Source: Planctomycetota bacterium (GTDB lineage: Bacteria > Planctomycetota > Planctomycetia > Planctomycetales > Planctomycetaceae). From it: DNA of 64,000 nt. The notes beneath the pieces were generated by a model that saw nothing but the letters and a program-made list of their open reading frames with translations, made no database searches and had not been told where the DNA came from. The position numbers and the translations under genes were made by a program. The stretch spans positions 62,001 through 126,000 of the forward strand of contig JAHZKX010000062.1 of assembly GCA_022600195.1 (NCBI GenBank), in the 5' to 3' direction. Positions 48,201 through 57,336 of this stretch are shown here, piece after piece (position 1 is the stretch's first letter; the number at the start of each line of letters is the position of its first letter).

Positions 48201-51200
48201 GCCTTAAAATTAACAAATCCGCATCTACGTTGGCAGTCCGCTCATCAAAAACAAAATGGCAAACCCAAAGGGGATAGCTCTCAAATTACCATTCGTGGAG
48301 CAGGGCAACACAATCTACAGAATCTGGATCTGCAAATTCCCCGCGATCAGATGAATGTATTCTGTGGCCCAAGCGGCAGTGGCAAGAGTTCATTGGCGAT
48401 GGATACGCTCTATGCAGAGGGGCAGCGTCGTTATGTGGAATCGTTGTCTGCCTACGCCAGACAATTTCTGGGTCAAATGCCCAAACCGAAATTCGAGCAC
48501 ATTCATGGCCTCTCTCCTGCAATTGCCATCGAACAGAAAACAACAGGCCATTCGCCTCGCTCCACCGTCGGCACGGTAACCGAAATTTACGATTATCTGC
48601 GTGTGCTGTTTGCACGACTGGGTACCATGTATTGCCCGGACTGTGATGTTCCGGTGGAAACGCAAACGACAGACGAAGTCATTCAGAGAATCCTGTCAAT
48701 CGAAGCGGGTACAAAACTTCTGATACTGGCTCCCGTCGAGATCAATGTCGGACAGGAATATGAGACACTCTGGGAGAAATTAAGAACGCAGGGTTTTCTG
48801 CGTGTACGAATCGATGGATTCACATGCCGTCTGGAAGATGTGCCCCAGATAGACCGCCGTCGTCGTCACGAAGTGGAAGTCGTCATTGATCGCATTACTG
48901 TCGCTGCCAAAAATCGTTCACGAATCGCAGATTCAGTCGAGTCTGCATTGGCGTTCGGGGAAGGGCTGATGTATGCCTGCTATTGTGATGATGAAATTCC
49001 GGAAAATGAATGGGATTTCGAAACGTTCAGCCTGTTTTATTTCTGCGAACAGTGTGGACTCAGCTTCGAAGAATTAACGCCGCACAATTATTCCTTTAAC
49101 AGCCCTTTGGGATGGTGCGAATATTGTGAAGGCCTGGGAACGGAACTGGGTACCAATCTGGCAGAATTGATTCCCGACCCGAATCGAAGTCTGAAAGAGG
49201 CTGCGATCGCAGCCTGGCCTGATCCGCGGACGAACCCGGAATTTCACCTGGTCCTGGCAGCCATCGCAAAACAATTTCGCATTCCACTGGATGTCCCCTT
49301 TAATCAACTCAGTGTCAAACAGCAGAGACTGGTTCTATACGGCGATGAAGAACGGTGGATTTCACTCGATGATTCGGGGAAAATTCAATTTCAATACAAA
49401 GGGCTTTATCCTGCCATTGAAGAAGCGTCGCGCCTTTCATTTGCATTTCGCAGCCGCCTGCAGGAAATGACCGGTGAAGTTCCCTGTTCGGTATGCAATG
49501 GCAGTAAGCTGCGCACCGATGCGGCAGCGGTTCGGTTTCAGGGAAAAACCATCAACCAGTTTTGTGAACTCCCCTTGAAAGATGCCTTGTCATTCATCAA
49601 AAAGGCAAAGCTTGACAAAAGGGAAAAACAGATCGCCGGCGAACTGATCAAGGAAGCGACCAGCCGCCTGCAGTTTCTGGTGGATGTCGGCCTGGAATAT
49701 CTTACCCTCGGTCGTGCATTGCCAACACTGTCCGGAGGGGAAAGTCAGCGAATTCGACTGGCTGGTCAAGTCGGACGCTCTTTAACGGGCGTACTCTACG
49801 TCCTGGATGAACCAACCATCGGCTTACATCCTCGCGATAATACGCGTTTGATCAATACTCTGAAAAAACTGAGGGACATCGGCAATACCATCGTGATGGT
49901 CGAACATGATCGTGAAGTACTCGAAGCTTCTGACTCGCTTTTTGATTTTGGTCCCGGAGCAGGACGGTTCGGCGGAACCATTGTAGGCAAGGGGACTCCC
50001 AAACAGTTAAAACGCAAAAAAAAATCGCTCACAGGGCAATATCTCTCCGATCAATTATCAATCCCGCTTCCTCAGGAACGCCGTCTCGTTTATGAAAAAA
50101 AGGGCCAGGAAGAAATTGCAGTCTCGCCCACAGGGCATTGGCTGGAATTAAAGGGGGCTCGACAAAATAATCTACAGTCAGTGGATCTCGCAATTCCACT
50201 TGGGTCCTTCACCTGTATCACTGGGGTCTCCGGTTCCGGTAAAAGTTCTCTGATAGAAGAAACACTGGCACGCGCCGTCACCAAAAAACTTCACCGTTCA
50301 AAAGAAGCTCCTGGCCCCTTTGATGAACTGCTGGGACTCGATCAGATTAATAAAGCCATCATTGTTGACCAGAAGCCCTTAGGAAATACACCTGCTTCAA
50401 ATCCAGCAACGTATACCGGCGTGTTTGATCAGATTAGAGAACTCTTTTCCAGGCTCCCCGATTCGAAAGTGCGCGGCTATCAACCGGGACGCTTCAGCTT
50501 TAATCGCTCGGGGGGACGCTGTGAAGACTGCGATGGAAACGGCCAGCGTTGTATCGAAATGCATTTTCTACCCGATGTCTGGGTCACCTGTGAAACTTGT
50601 AACGGCAAACGCTACAATCAGGAAACATTATCCGTCAAGTATAAAGGCAAATCCATCGCCGATGTTCTGGAGATGTCGATCGGCGACGTAGCGGAATTGT
50701 TTAAAAATATCCCCGCCATTCGTCGTACGATGGAAACCTTATGTGCCATTGGTCTGGATTATCTGACCTTGGGGCAATCTGCGCCTACTTTGTCAGGCGG
50801 GGAATCGCAGCGCGTTAAACTGGCGGCGGAACTGGCGCGACCCAGCACAGGAAAAACACTCTATCTGCTGGATGAACCGACAACAGGATTGCACTTTGAT
50901 GACATCGCCAAACTGTTGAAAGTTCTCAACAGTCTGGTCGAACTGGGAAACACGGTCATTGTGATTGAGCACAATCTGGATGTGATCAAAACAGCCGACT
51001 GGCTCGTTGATGTCGGACCCGAAGCAGGTAGTGAGGGCGGACAGATTATCGCCGCCGGTACGCCGGAAAAACTGGTGGAACATGCAGAACGCTTTCAGAA
51101 GCAGACCACTTCTACCCGTACTCGAAAATCAAAACAGGTTCCGTTGTTAAGATCTTACACCGGCGAAATATTGAAGTCGGTTCTCTCAACCGGAAAACGA

Positions 51201-52202
51201 GAGGAACGCGAACTCTTCGATGCACAAAGCCTGGGAAAAAAACAGGCGGGAGATATCGACCTGAAACAAATCGGTCGTGATGCGCAAATGCCATGGCAGA
51301 AAGATGGGAAACGCTGGCATACACAGGACCACGTTTCCATCTCTGGTGCCGCCTGCCAGTGGGAGGGAACAGCACTGGAATCCGTGATTGATGTGATCGA
51401 AAATCAAAAAGGATTTGGCGACATTAACTGGAATCATCGTAGCATTGTCGAAGTCAACGGGCCGGTTAAAAAACAGGGTTGGTTTTTACATGCAAATACC
51501 GGCGACGAGTGGCTGCTCAGACTCAGTTTTCGAGTGAAACGAAATACCTTTAAGCAGGATGAATTGCGCGAACAACTGGCACTGGAATCACTGGATAATC
51601 TGGATGAACTTCCCATTTATGGACGTTCCAACCGAGTCCGTGTCAAAAATCTGAAAGGCCCCTGGCAGGAAGTCACACTGACAGTACATTGGCAGAAAGA
51701 AATCGATACCCCTGCCTTCAAGAAATTTCTGCAAACGGCCTGTGATAAGTATCTCGCTCTGATTCATCAGGATAAAATCAATCCGGACGATATTATGCCC
51801 TGGAAAGTGCTCAAGAAGAAATGGCATCTTTCACGGAAAGGCTTTCCGAATCATAAACGCGTAGCCTGGGATGTTTCGCTGCTGGAATCGTTATTTGACT
51901 TACTGGAAAAGACTTATCCAGATTCATTGATCCAATGGGATAATAAATCCTTAGTCAATTTTATGAAATCAGGTGCCAGCAAACCGTTTCTGACGATTCA
52001 CACCAAACGACGGGAAGGAATCGATCTGACGTTTCAAGCGTCAAATGAAAAAATTACTTTAGGTAAAATAGCTGACCTTGGGGCCGAGCGCGAAATCAAA
52101 ACAGACGCCAAAGGCAAAGAGCAGGCACGAATTCGATTTACAAATAAAAAACAACTTCAGTTGAAATCATTCAAGCCTCTTTTGACAGTCATGGGTAAGT
52201 AA
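45222..52202 (+). CDS. uvrA: Double-length UvrA (two UvrA copies fused) with C-terminal extension
   Basis: UvrA finds bulky DNA lesions in nucleotide excision repair and works as a dimer. This 2326-residue protein joins two full UvrA sequences end to end. Copy 1 has Walker A at 33-40 and 679-686 and LSGGE signatures at 526 and 868. Copy 2 has Walker A at 1049-1056 and 1668-1675 and signatures at 1503 and 1857. Zinc-finger cysteines are intact in both (for example C269, C272, C293, C296). Both copies keep [19 protein letters not shown], so neither looks dead. The normal UvrA ending SYTGEIL is near 1978. Beyond it, residues 1990-2326 form an extension with two ungapped similar blocks starting MPW at 2023 and 2192. 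Fused UvrA is a trait I associate with planctomycetes. Confidence 0.95.
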   Translation: MAQTDIIITGAREHNLQNINVQLPRNRLIVMTGVSGSGKSSLAFDTLYAEGQRRYVESLSSYARQFLGQMPKPEVDSISGLAPSISIQQKMSGRNPRSTVGTITEIYDYLRVLFARVGMGSCEQCGKPISSQNSERIIDSISLLPEKTRFSILSPLIQQQKGAYKDLFDDLLKQGFLRARVDGRIVQLSDQLQLDRQMRHTIEVVVDRLVAGKISRSRLAESVELALKMSKGTLIVAEELSAQHPDKEEADKEKTDTLREKLYSSNYACSDCGISYEPPTPQLFSFNSPLGMCNECNGLGMRYDFPIEALISKDSVSIQKGAFELLGPLSKVGKWRRHIYNGVARSIEKDLKLPADSFMKTPWNELPAEAQQQFLYGTGERNITFSWRHSGGVWKHGGTWEGYVEELLESYRKTSNPMRRKQLEKYMDFVQCSSCHGARLNTQARHVRITSNSFPTKGRKKATAKTLPEVCAFSIEEAATFFESLELDETGVLIADEVLKEIRGRLGFLLRCGLNYLTIDRTAPTLSGGESQRIRLAGQIGCGLVGVVYILDEPSIGLHPRDNTMLLESLCDLRDQGNTVIVVEHDEETMRAADHIVDFGPGPGIRGGHIVAEGSFQKVLKAKQSVTAQFLSGKETISIPEARRRLIKKESITIKGAKHHNLKNIDAIIPTKGFICVTGVSGSGKSSLVNDILWPVLNKKINKGKGNPGEHLKVTGLEFIDKAIDIDQSPIGRTPRSNPATYVKVFDLIRDLYAKLPDSRMRGYKAGRFSFNVAGGRCEACEGHGANKLEMDFLADVWVPCPICEGRRFHHETLEIRYKGANIAEVLEMDIQQAIEHFQNVPKILKLLESLHNVGLDYLKLGQPSPTLSGGEAQRVKLARELGKRSTGSTFYLLDEPTTGLHFADVKLLLKVLHHLVDAGNTVLVVEHHLDVVKTADWVIDLGPEGGEGGGEILVEGTPEEVAACKHSYTGLALREQTELVPAKAAKGRKKTKALKLTNPHLRWQSAHQKQNGKPKGDSSQITIRGAGQHNLQNLDLQIPRDQMNVFCGPSGSGKSSLAMDTLYAEGQRRYVESLSAYARQFLGQMPKPKFEHIHGLSPAIAIEQKTTGHSPRSTVGTVTEIYDYLRVLFARLGTMYCPDCDVPVETQTTDEVIQRILSIEAGTKLLILAPVEINVGQEYETLWEKLRTQGFLRVRIDGFTCRLEDVPQIDRRRRHEVEVVIDRITVAAKNRSRIADSVESALAFGEGLMYACYCDDEIPENEWDFETFSLFYFCEQCGLSFEELTPHNYSFNSPLGWCEYCEGLGTELGTNLAELIPDPNRSLKEAAIAAWPDPRTNPEFHLVLAAIAKQFRIPLDVPFNQLSVKQQRLVLYGDEERWISLDDSGKIQFQYKGLYPAIEEASRLSFAFRSRLQEMTGEVPCSVCNGSKLRTDAAAVRFQGKTINQFCELPLKDALSFIKKAKLDKREKQIAGELIKEATSRLQFLVDVGLEYLTLGRALPTLSGGESQRIRLAGQVGRSLTGVLYVLDEPTIGLHPRDNTRLINTLKKLRDIGNTIVMVEHDREVLEASDSLFDFGPGAGRFGGTIVGKGTPKQLKRKKKSLTGQYLSDQLSIPLPQERRLVYEKKGQEEIAVSPTGHWLELKGARQNNLQSVDLAIPLGSFTCITGVSGSGKSSLIEETLARAVTKKLHRSKEAPGPFDELLGLDQINKAIIVDQKPLGNTPASNPATYTGVFDQIRELFSRLPDSKVRGYQPGRFSFNRSGGRCEDCDGNGQRCIEMHFLPDVWVTCETCNGKRYNQETLSVKYKGKSIADVLEMSIGDVAELFKNIPAIRRTMETLCAIGLDYLTLGQSAPTLSGGESQRVKLAAELARPSTGKTLYLLDEPTTGLHFDDIAKLLKVLNSLVELGNTVIVIEHNLDVIKTADWLVDVGPEAGSEGGQIIAAGTPEKLVEHAERFQKQTTSTRTRKSKQVPLLRSYTGEILKSVLSTGKREERELFDAQSLGKKQAGDIDLKQIGRDAQMPWQKDGKRWHTQDHVSISGAACQWEGTALESVIDVIENQKGFGDINWNHRSIVEVNGPVKKQGWFLHANTGDEWLLRLSFRVKRNTFKQDELREQLALESLDNLDELPIYGRSNRVRVKNLKGPWQEVTLTVHWQKEIDTPAFKKFLQTACDKYLALIHQDKINPDDIMPWKVLKKKWHLSRKGFPNHKRVAWDVSLLESLFDLLEKTYPDSLIQWDNKSLVNFMKSGASKPFLTIHTKRREGIDLTFQASNEKITLGKIADLGAEREIKTDAKGKEQARIRFTNKKQLQLKSFKPLLTVMGK

Positions 52203-52408
52203 ATTCATCCCGGAACAAAGAGAAACTGGTTGTTTGATTCAACGGTAAATGTGCTGAAACGGGAAAAGATGTTGACGTTTTTCCTTTTAAGAGATACCAT
52301 ATCCCTGTGGCAGTAGTCATCTATATTACTGCGTCGTATTAAGATCGAAACTAAGTCAGGTCAAGTTGCTCAAATCTCCTGTCAAACTATAAATAGGGCC
52401 TGTTAAAA

Positions 52409-52430
52409 AAAACGATGTCAAAATCGTTTT
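52409..52430. other. Hairpin upstream of ispE
   Basis: AAAACGAT at 52409-52416 and ATCGTTTT at 52423-52430 form an 8-base perfect stem with loop GTCAAA, 26 bases before the ispE start. The A-run before and T-run within it could make a weak terminator for uvrA or a leader hairpin for ispE. Confidence 0.45.
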
Positions 52431-52455
52431 CGTAGGAATTTTGGAAATGTGACGG

Positions 52456-53373
52456 ATGCTGTTTTCTTACTCCAGTTCGCAATCCATTACAGTTCAAACT
52501 CCTGCAAAGTTAAATTTATTTTTAAGTATCGATCAGAAGAGATCCGATGGCTTTCACGATATTACTTCGTTGATGCTTTCGGTGGGTATATACGACACTT
52601 TAGTTTTCATGGAGGAACCTTCGTCAGGAGTCAAGTTGCAAGTTGTTGAAGCAAATTCTCTTCTTCCTCAACAAGCCAATAAAAAGACGGGTATTCCATC
52701 TGGAGAAGATAATTTGGTGGTCCAGGCTATCAGGTTACTTCAAACAAAAACGGGTACACGCCAGGGAATTCGAATTCAGTTAACAAAACGAATTCCTTCT
52801 GAAGCTGGTTTGGGCGGGGGGTCAAGCGATGCCGCTGCAACTCTGTTTGCTGCCAATAAACTTTGGCAATTGGGACTGTCGCTTAACGAATTACAAAAGT
52901 TGGCGGCGGAACTGGGAAGTGATGTCCCTTTCTTTCTGACAGAAAGCAGTAGTGCCATCTGTCGTGGAAGGGGGGAAATTATAGAACCTGTTTCAGTTCC
53001 CCATTGTCTCCACTTTGTGGTTGTACGTCCCACTACGGGATTATCGACGGCTGACGTTTATCGGCAGTGTCGAGTGGGAAGCCACTCTAATAAGCAGGTC
53101 GAACTACTTGTACAAAACCTGTCTTCCGGCCAATTTCATTCTTTATACAGCCTCATATTGAATGATCTACAGATTCCTGCAGAAACACTAAATTCAGAAA
53201 TATTAACTTTGAAAGATTTTTTCTCAAAACAATCTGTTTTGGGGCATATGATGAGTGGTAGTGGGACTGCCTATTTCGGGATCTGTCATAACAGAGCTCA
53301 GGCACGTCAGATTGCTGCCCGTTTACGATCGACAATCAAAGGAAGCATCTTTGTTGTCCAAAACCGACTATAG
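52456..53373 (+). CDS. ispE: 4-diphosphocytidyl-2-C-methyl-D-erythritol kinase
   Basis: IspE is the GHMP kinase of the non-mevalonate isoprenoid route; it supplies precursors for UppS among others. PAKLNLFL at residues 16-23 is the N-terminal hallmark, and PSEAGLGGGSSDAAA at 114-128 is the ATP-binding loop. LGSDVPFFL and MSGSGTAYFG match the remaining motifs. The length of 305 is usual. It is followed after 38 bases by the spoVG-like gene. The ispE-spoVG neighbourhood is known from Bacillus and other Firmicutes (there with purR and yabJ in between), so this order appears to be ancient or recurrent. Confidence 0.95.
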   Translation: MLFSYSSSQSITVQTPAKLNLFLSIDQKRSDGFHDITSLMLSVGIYDTLVFMEEPSSGVKLQVVEANSLLPQQANKKTGIPSGEDNLVVQAIRLLQTKTGTRQGIRIQLTKRIPSEAGLGGGSSDAAATLFAANKLWQLGLSLNELQKLAAELGSDVPFFLTESSSAICRGRGEIIEPVSVPHCLHFVVVRPTTGLSTADVYRQCRVGSHSNKQVELLVQNLSSGQFHSLYSLILNDLQIPAETLNSEILTLKDFFSKQSVLGHMMSGSGTAYFGICHNRAQARQIAARLRSTIKGSIFVVQNRL

Positions 53374-53411
53374 ATGAACAATTCTAATTTCGGCACAAAT
53401 GGAGTGAGGCC

Positions 53412-54074
53412 ATGGAGATCAGTGAAGTTCGTATCAAGTTGATGAATGATCCGCACGAAAGATTACTTGCTTTTTGTTCAATTACTTTCGATGTCTCATT
53501 TGTCATTCGGGATTTAAAAATTATTCAAGGTGCCAAAGGGGCCTTTGTTGCGATGCCCAGTCGAAAGTTGATGGATCGCTGTCCCAAATGTCATATGAAG
53601 AATCATCTTCGGTCAATGTATTGTAATCAGTGTGGAGTGCGCCTCGACGAAAATCGGGCAGCCAAAGATGACTCTGGACGCGCACGTCTTTACGCAGACA
53701 TTGCTCATCCGATTAATTCCGAATGCCGAGAGCTGATTCAGGAAGAAGTCATCAAAGCCTACCAGGAAGAAAAAATCTCGGCCCTGAAGGAAGGCTATAT
53801 TTGCCGCTATGACGATTTTGGCGAAGAAGACTTTGCCCGTTTAAGCCCCAATGCAGAAGAGTTTAGCAGTTCGCCTCCGGTTGAAACGCAGGCTACGGAA
53901 TCGACTCAAATTCGCAAGAATAATCAGACGTTCCGCATCGATTCCGGAGCGCAGTCACAGGAATCGATTCAGCCACATCACTCTGCCTCTGATCAGTCTG
54001 AAGCAGAAAAAATTTCAGCCAATGAGCATGAACCCCGCTCCAAGGGTGATACGTTCGGTACGGGAATCGTCTGA
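53412..54074 (+). CDS. spoVG: SpoVG-family protein with inserted zinc ribbon and acidic tail
   Basis: SpoVG proteins are small nucleic-acid-binding regulators, usually 85-100 residues. Here, residues 1-52 ([19 protein letters not shown]) and 94-125 ([17 protein letters not shown]) match the family core. Between them lies an insertion of about 40 residues with CPKC at 57-60 and CNQC at 71-74, a zinc-ribbon pattern. A long hydrophilic tail (about 140-210) follows. The last residues are [10 protein letters not shown], resembling the end of the small protein upstream of uvrA. The ribosome-binding site GGAGTGAGG is strong. A 13-base-stem hairpin begins 14 bases after the stop. Confidence 0.88.
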   Translation: MEISEVRIKLMNDPHERLLAFCSITFDVSFVIRDLKIIQGAKGAFVAMPSRKLMDRCPKCHMKNHLRSMYCNQCGVRLDENRAAKDDSGRARLYADIAHPINSECRELIQEEVIKAYQEEKISALKEGYICRYDDFGEEDFARLSPNAEEFSSSPPVETQATESTQIRKNNQTFRIDSGAQSQESIQPHHSASDQSEAEKISANEHEPRSKGDTFGTGIV

Positions 54075-54088
54075 GTGCTTTAAGCGTT

Positions 54089-54128
54089 GATTCTGCTATG
54101 ATCGTGTTTAAAGATTCATAGCAGAATC
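54089..54128. other. 13-base stem-loop after spoVG
   Basis: GATTCTGCTATGA at 54089-54101 and TCATAGCAGAATC at 54116-54128 are perfect complements with a 14-base loop. There is no T-run after the stem on either side. It begins 14 bases after the spoVG stop, so it may mark the 3' end of the mRNA or stabilise it, rather than act as a standard terminator. Confidence 0.65.
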
Positions 54129-54180
54129 CCAGATTGGACTGACCCGGTTTTAAGTGGCATGCTTTACCTCTCAGACCGCT

Positions 54181-54462
54181 TCACATAAAAAAGAAGCCCA
54201 CAACCATAATCGTGATGCCCGTGGCTTTCGAACTCAGCATGTTTTGCAATCGATCCATGATATTGCCATGAGAATCGAACGCCACGATTTCCTGCTTTTC
54301 AGCTTCTTTTCGTAATTCGGCGTTTAACCATTCCAGTACAGAGATACTAAAATTTTGCGAATCGTCATCGTTATCGGAAAAATTTCTCAAATTCAAAGAA
54401 TTATTGGATTGCTGGTGAGTCTTCAATTGAGCCTGACGGGAAGAGATTGCTAAATGCTGCAT
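54181..54462 (-). CDS. Hypothetical small protein with C-terminal hydrophobic end
   Basis: This 93-residue frame starts with ATG at 54462. It is polar and Asn/Gln-rich at first, and helical in the middle (SVLEWLNAELRKEAEKQE). It ends in a hydrophobic segment GITIMVVGFFFM that could be a tail anchor. I do not recognise it. Support is only a plausible composition, so it may not be a real gene. Confidence 0.35.
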   Translation of the reverse strand: MQHLAISSRQAQLKTHQQSNNSLNLRNFSDNDDDSQNFSISVLEWLNAELRKEAEKQEIVAFDSHGNIMDRLQNMLSSKATGITIMVVGFFFM

Positions 54463-54819
54463 GTTTGCCCATTTCTTTCTCGGTAAATCACCGAAATGAT
54501 TAGCTGATTGCTCAGAACGCAGGAATGGAATAATCTGGCAATGACGATAAAATCGTTATCCCTGTGATCCGAATCAGTAAAAGGAGAGTACATATTTACT
54601 ATCGGTAATTGTTAAGGTATCTACCGCAATGATTGATCAGGTAAATCAGCAAATTTGCTGCATTGCAGAAAAATGTATCGATTATATGTGTCCTGAGCAG
54701 AAGTCCGGACAGCAGGCTTTAGTGTCACTGGCGGATAATGTACGATAGGAAAATGAAGATCGCATAAGTAACACTTTCAATTCAGAATAGATTAATACTT
54801 CCAGAAAAGAGAGATTCCC
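54463..54819. other. Intergenic region with a possible 39-residue ORF
   Basis: These 357 bases hold one short frame on the plus strand (54629-54748), described separately. I see no hairpin. An AAAAGAGAG stretch at 54806-54814 is probably the ribosome-binding site of the lipoprotein gene at 54820. Confidence 0.35.
54629..54748 (+). CDS. Possible 39-residue Cys-rich small ORF
   Basis: An ATG at 54629 opens a 39-residue frame ending at TAG 54746-54748. It has four cysteines (positions 10, 11, 16 and 21; CCIAEKC, MC), which is unusual by chance in such a short frame. AAGG lies about 13 bases upstream, which is only a fair ribosome-binding site. No family is recognised. Confidence 0.18.
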   Translation: MIDQVNQQICCIAEKCIDYMCPEQKSGQQALVSLADNVR

Positions 54820-55539
54820 TTGAAATACCAGCCAGTTTTTCTGATGCTCATTTCCTTAACATCCCTCCTTTGGGGGTGTAGCGATTCCGTTCCAACCGAT
54901 ACTCAAAAAGAAAAACCTCTCAGAGAGGTGTCGGCGATTGATTTACCCGAAAAAACGATAGAATCATTATTCAAAGTGGAAAATGGTTTTACACTTTTGA
55001 GTCTGGATGACTTTAATGAGTTCCAGGGCAAATCCAAAAAACCGGTCGATGGTCCGACATGGACAGAAAAATCCGACATCATCTCCTGTACCGGAAACCC
55101 CCGCGGTTACCTGTATTCGAAGAAAATCCACGGTAACTTTTCTTTACGCCTGGAATATCGCTTCCCGGAATCCAGCGAAAAAAAGGAAAATCCCAATACC
55201 GGAATATTAATTTACATTACCGGCGAAAATCGGATCTGGCCGCGTTGCCTCGAAGTTCAGGGGAAGTTTGAAGAGATGGCACACATCAAATCAAACTCAA
55301 AAGATGTAACTTTGGAAGTCACAGATAATCAGGCAGCCAGAGAAACCGCCCGCAGACCTCTGGGAGAATGGAACACGATCGAAGTCATTTCCAAAGATGG
55401 CATGCTGACTTCTGTTCTGAACGGAACGAAAATCGCTTCCTGCAAACCAAGTGAACTGACAGAAGGCTTCTTCGGGATTCAATCAGAGGGAGACGCCGTC
55501 GAGTTTCGAAATATCCGGGTTCAGAAATTGACAGATTGA
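54820..55539 (+). CDS. DUF1080 (3-keto-disaccharide hydrolase-like) lipoprotein
   Basis: The start is a TTG at 54820, chosen because it opens a lipoprotein signal with Cys20 in LLWGC; the -2 Trp is unusual. The 239-residue product has the DUF1080 concanavalin-like domain, with FTLLSLDDFNEFQ at its beginning, then GNFSLRLEYRFPE, NTGILIYITG, RCLEVQGKFEE and GFFGIQSEGDAVEFRNIRV. This family includes 3-keto-glycoside hydrolases. It is the first of four plus-strand genes; a ThuA-like gene follows after 92 bases. The family is greatly expanded in planctomycetes. Confidence 0.88.
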   Translation: MKYQPVFLMLISLTSLLWGCSDSVPTDTQKEKPLREVSAIDLPEKTIESLFKVENGFTLLSLDDFNEFQGKSKKPVDGPTWTEKSDIISCTGNPRGYLYSKKIHGNFSLRLEYRFPESSEKKENPNTGILIYITGENRIWPRCLEVQGKFEEMAHIKSNSKDVTLEVTDNQAARETARRPLGEWNTIEVISKDGMLTSVLNGTKIASCKPSELTEGFFGIQSEGDAVEFRNIRVQKLTD

Positions 55540-55631
55540 GCGTTTTGCTTTGCATTGACCTGCCGCTTCTCTTTAAAATAGACAGATTGAATTCACGAAT
55601 CATATTCCAACACAACCGTGGAGCGAACACC

Positions 55632-56492
55632 ATGCGATTTCCATCGATCTTTACCTGCTGCCTGCTGGCAGTTTCTCTGTTGATGACGCCCGCTGAAACT
55701 CAGGCAGAAACGGCAAAGACCCGAATTCTGATGCTGACACAGAGTAAAGGGTACACACACGGATCTGTCAAACGTGACAAACAGAAATTAGCACCCGCTG
55801 AGATCGCGATGATTCAATTAGGAAAGCAGTCAGGGCTGTTTTCAGTCGACTGTACTCAAGATGCCGCAGCCGATTTCACGAAAGAAAATCTGCAGAACTA
55901 CGACATGGTAATGTTCTACACCACGGGCATGTTACCCATCAAAGAAGCAGACATGCAATATTTTCTGAACGATTGGTTAAAGCAAAAAGGACATGGATTC
56001 ATCGGCTTTCACTCAGCCACAGATACTTATAAAACCTACAAACCATATTGGGACATGATCGGCGGCTCTTTTAACGGGCATCCCTGGAATTCTAATAATA
56101 CGGTAACCATTACCGTGCATAATACCGATCATCCGGCAATGAAACCCTTTGGAAAAGAATTCCAATTCAAAGATGAAATCTATCAGTATAAAAACTGGCA
56201 ACCTGAAAAAGTACATGTCCTGATGAGCCTGAATATGGAAAAATGCAATCCTAAAAAACCTTATCAGGTTCCCGTTGCCTGGGCAAAAGAATGGGGTCAG
56301 GGAAAAGTCTTCGTCAATAACCTGGGACATAATCCGCAGACCTGGACCAACCCTGCTTTTCAGAAATCTGTGATTGGAGCCATCAAATGGATTCGTGGCG
56401 ATGCACCAGCTGCCGTTCCCGTCAACCCTGAACTTTCCAAACAGGAAGAAGCCAAAGCTGCCGCTGCAACGAAAAAAGCAGAATCAAAATAA
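55632..56492 (+). CDS. Secreted ThuA-like protein
   Basis: The ATG at 55632 has GTGGAG upstream and a signal peptide (about 1-26, ending ETQAE); an ORF start at 55536 overlapping the previous gene lacks these. The 286-residue product has the ThuA (trehalose utilisation, class I amidotransferase-like) domain: RILMLTQSKGYTH, YDMVMFYTTG, GHGFIGFHSATDTY, GGSFNGHPW and GQGKVFVNNLGHNP. The glutaminase cysteine is absent, as usual for the family. The C-terminus is a KEAKAAAAT-type charged tail. ThuA proteins in other bacteria act in disaccharide use, probably on keto-sugars. The adjacent DUF1080 gene fits this. Confidence 0.88.
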   Translation: MRFPSIFTCCLLAVSLLMTPAETQAETAKTRILMLTQSKGYTHGSVKRDKQKLAPAEIAMIQLGKQSGLFSVDCTQDAAADFTKENLQNYDMVMFYTTGMLPIKEADMQYFLNDWLKQKGHGFIGFHSATDTYKTYKPYWDMIGGSFNGHPWNSNNTVTITVHNTDHPAMKPFGKEFQFKDEIYQYKNWQPEKVHVLMSLNMEKCNPKKPYQVPVAWAKEWGQGKVFVNNLGHNPQTWTNPAFQKSVIGAIKWIRGDAPAAVPVNPELSKQEEAKAAAATKKAESK

Positions 56493-56521
56493 TTCGTAAT
56501 CTCTGAAACACAGGAATATTG

Positions 56522-57205
56522 ATGTCGAAAGTGATTGTCGTAACCGGAGTGACTCAGGGGTTAGGCCGTACTATGGCCGCCGGTTTCATTGAAGCGGGGC
56601 ATACCGTTGCAGGGTGTGGCAGATCTCAGAGTCGCATTGATGAACTCTCACAGCAGTACGGCGATGCCCATCTGTTTACGGCTGTTGATATCACAAATCA
56701 GAGCGCGGTACAAACCTGGTCAGAAAACGTACTTGATCAATTGGGAACCCCCGATTTACTCATCAATAACGCGGCATTGATTAATGAGAATGCACCGCTC
56801 TGGGAAGTTCCTGTGGAGGAATTTGACACCGTGATTGACGTCAATATCAAAGGCACTGCAAACACCATCCGAAACTTTCTACCTGCAATGATCGAACGGG
56901 AATCCGGTGTGGTCGTGAATTTCAGCTCCGGGTGGGGACGTTCAACCTCTGCAGAAGTCGCCACGTACTGCGCCACAAAATGGGCCATCGAAGGTTTAAC
57001 GATGGCTCTGGCTCAGGAATTACCACGGGGGATGGCCGCCATTCCGCTGAATCCGGGTATCATCAATACCGAAATGCTGCAGAGCTGTTTTGGCTCTCAG
57101 GCACAACATTATCCAACCGCACAAGAGTGGGCAGAGATCTCTGTACCGTTTCTACTGGGTCTCTCTGCCAAACACAATGGGCAACAGTTATCGGTTCCAC
57201 TATAA
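56522..57205 (+). CDS. Short-chain dehydrogenase/reductase
   Basis: The 227-residue product starts at the ATG at 56522; a TTG three bases earlier is in frame but unlikely. TGVTQGLG at residues 8-15 is the cofactor-binding glycine motif. NNAA at 82-85, Ser136, Tyr149 and Lys153 (YCATK) form the catalytic set of classical SDR enzymes, so it should be an active NAD(P)-dependent oxidoreductase. The protein is shorter than average (about 250) at the C-terminus. It follows the ThuA-like gene by 29 bases. The substrate is unknown; a sugar or keto-sugar is plausible from context. Confidence 0.9.
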   Translation: MSKVIVVTGVTQGLGRTMAAGFIEAGHTVAGCGRSQSRIDELSQQYGDAHLFTAVDITNQSAVQTWSENVLDQLGTPDLLINNAALINENAPLWEVPVEEFDTVIDVNIKGTANTIRNFLPAMIERESGVVVNFSSGWGRSTSAEVATYCATKWAIEGLTMALAQELPRGMAAIPLNPGIINTEMLQSCFGSQAQHYPTAQEWAEISVPFLLGLSAKHNGQQLSVPL

Positions 57206-57336
57206 GAATTTTGAATGTGGTTGCCCTTGATCTTCTTGCAGAATGGCAATTCGATTTCAGTTTGAGTAAACTCGAATCAGTTCTCGCATGCACTCCTGAT
57301 AAACGACAGAATTCATTTTCATAAAAGTCATACCAC

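Noticed and set aside
52262-52288. Possible terminator after uvrA (GGAAAA/TTTTCC)
   Set aside because: The stem is only 6 bases of weak composition; it is not enough to call a terminator.
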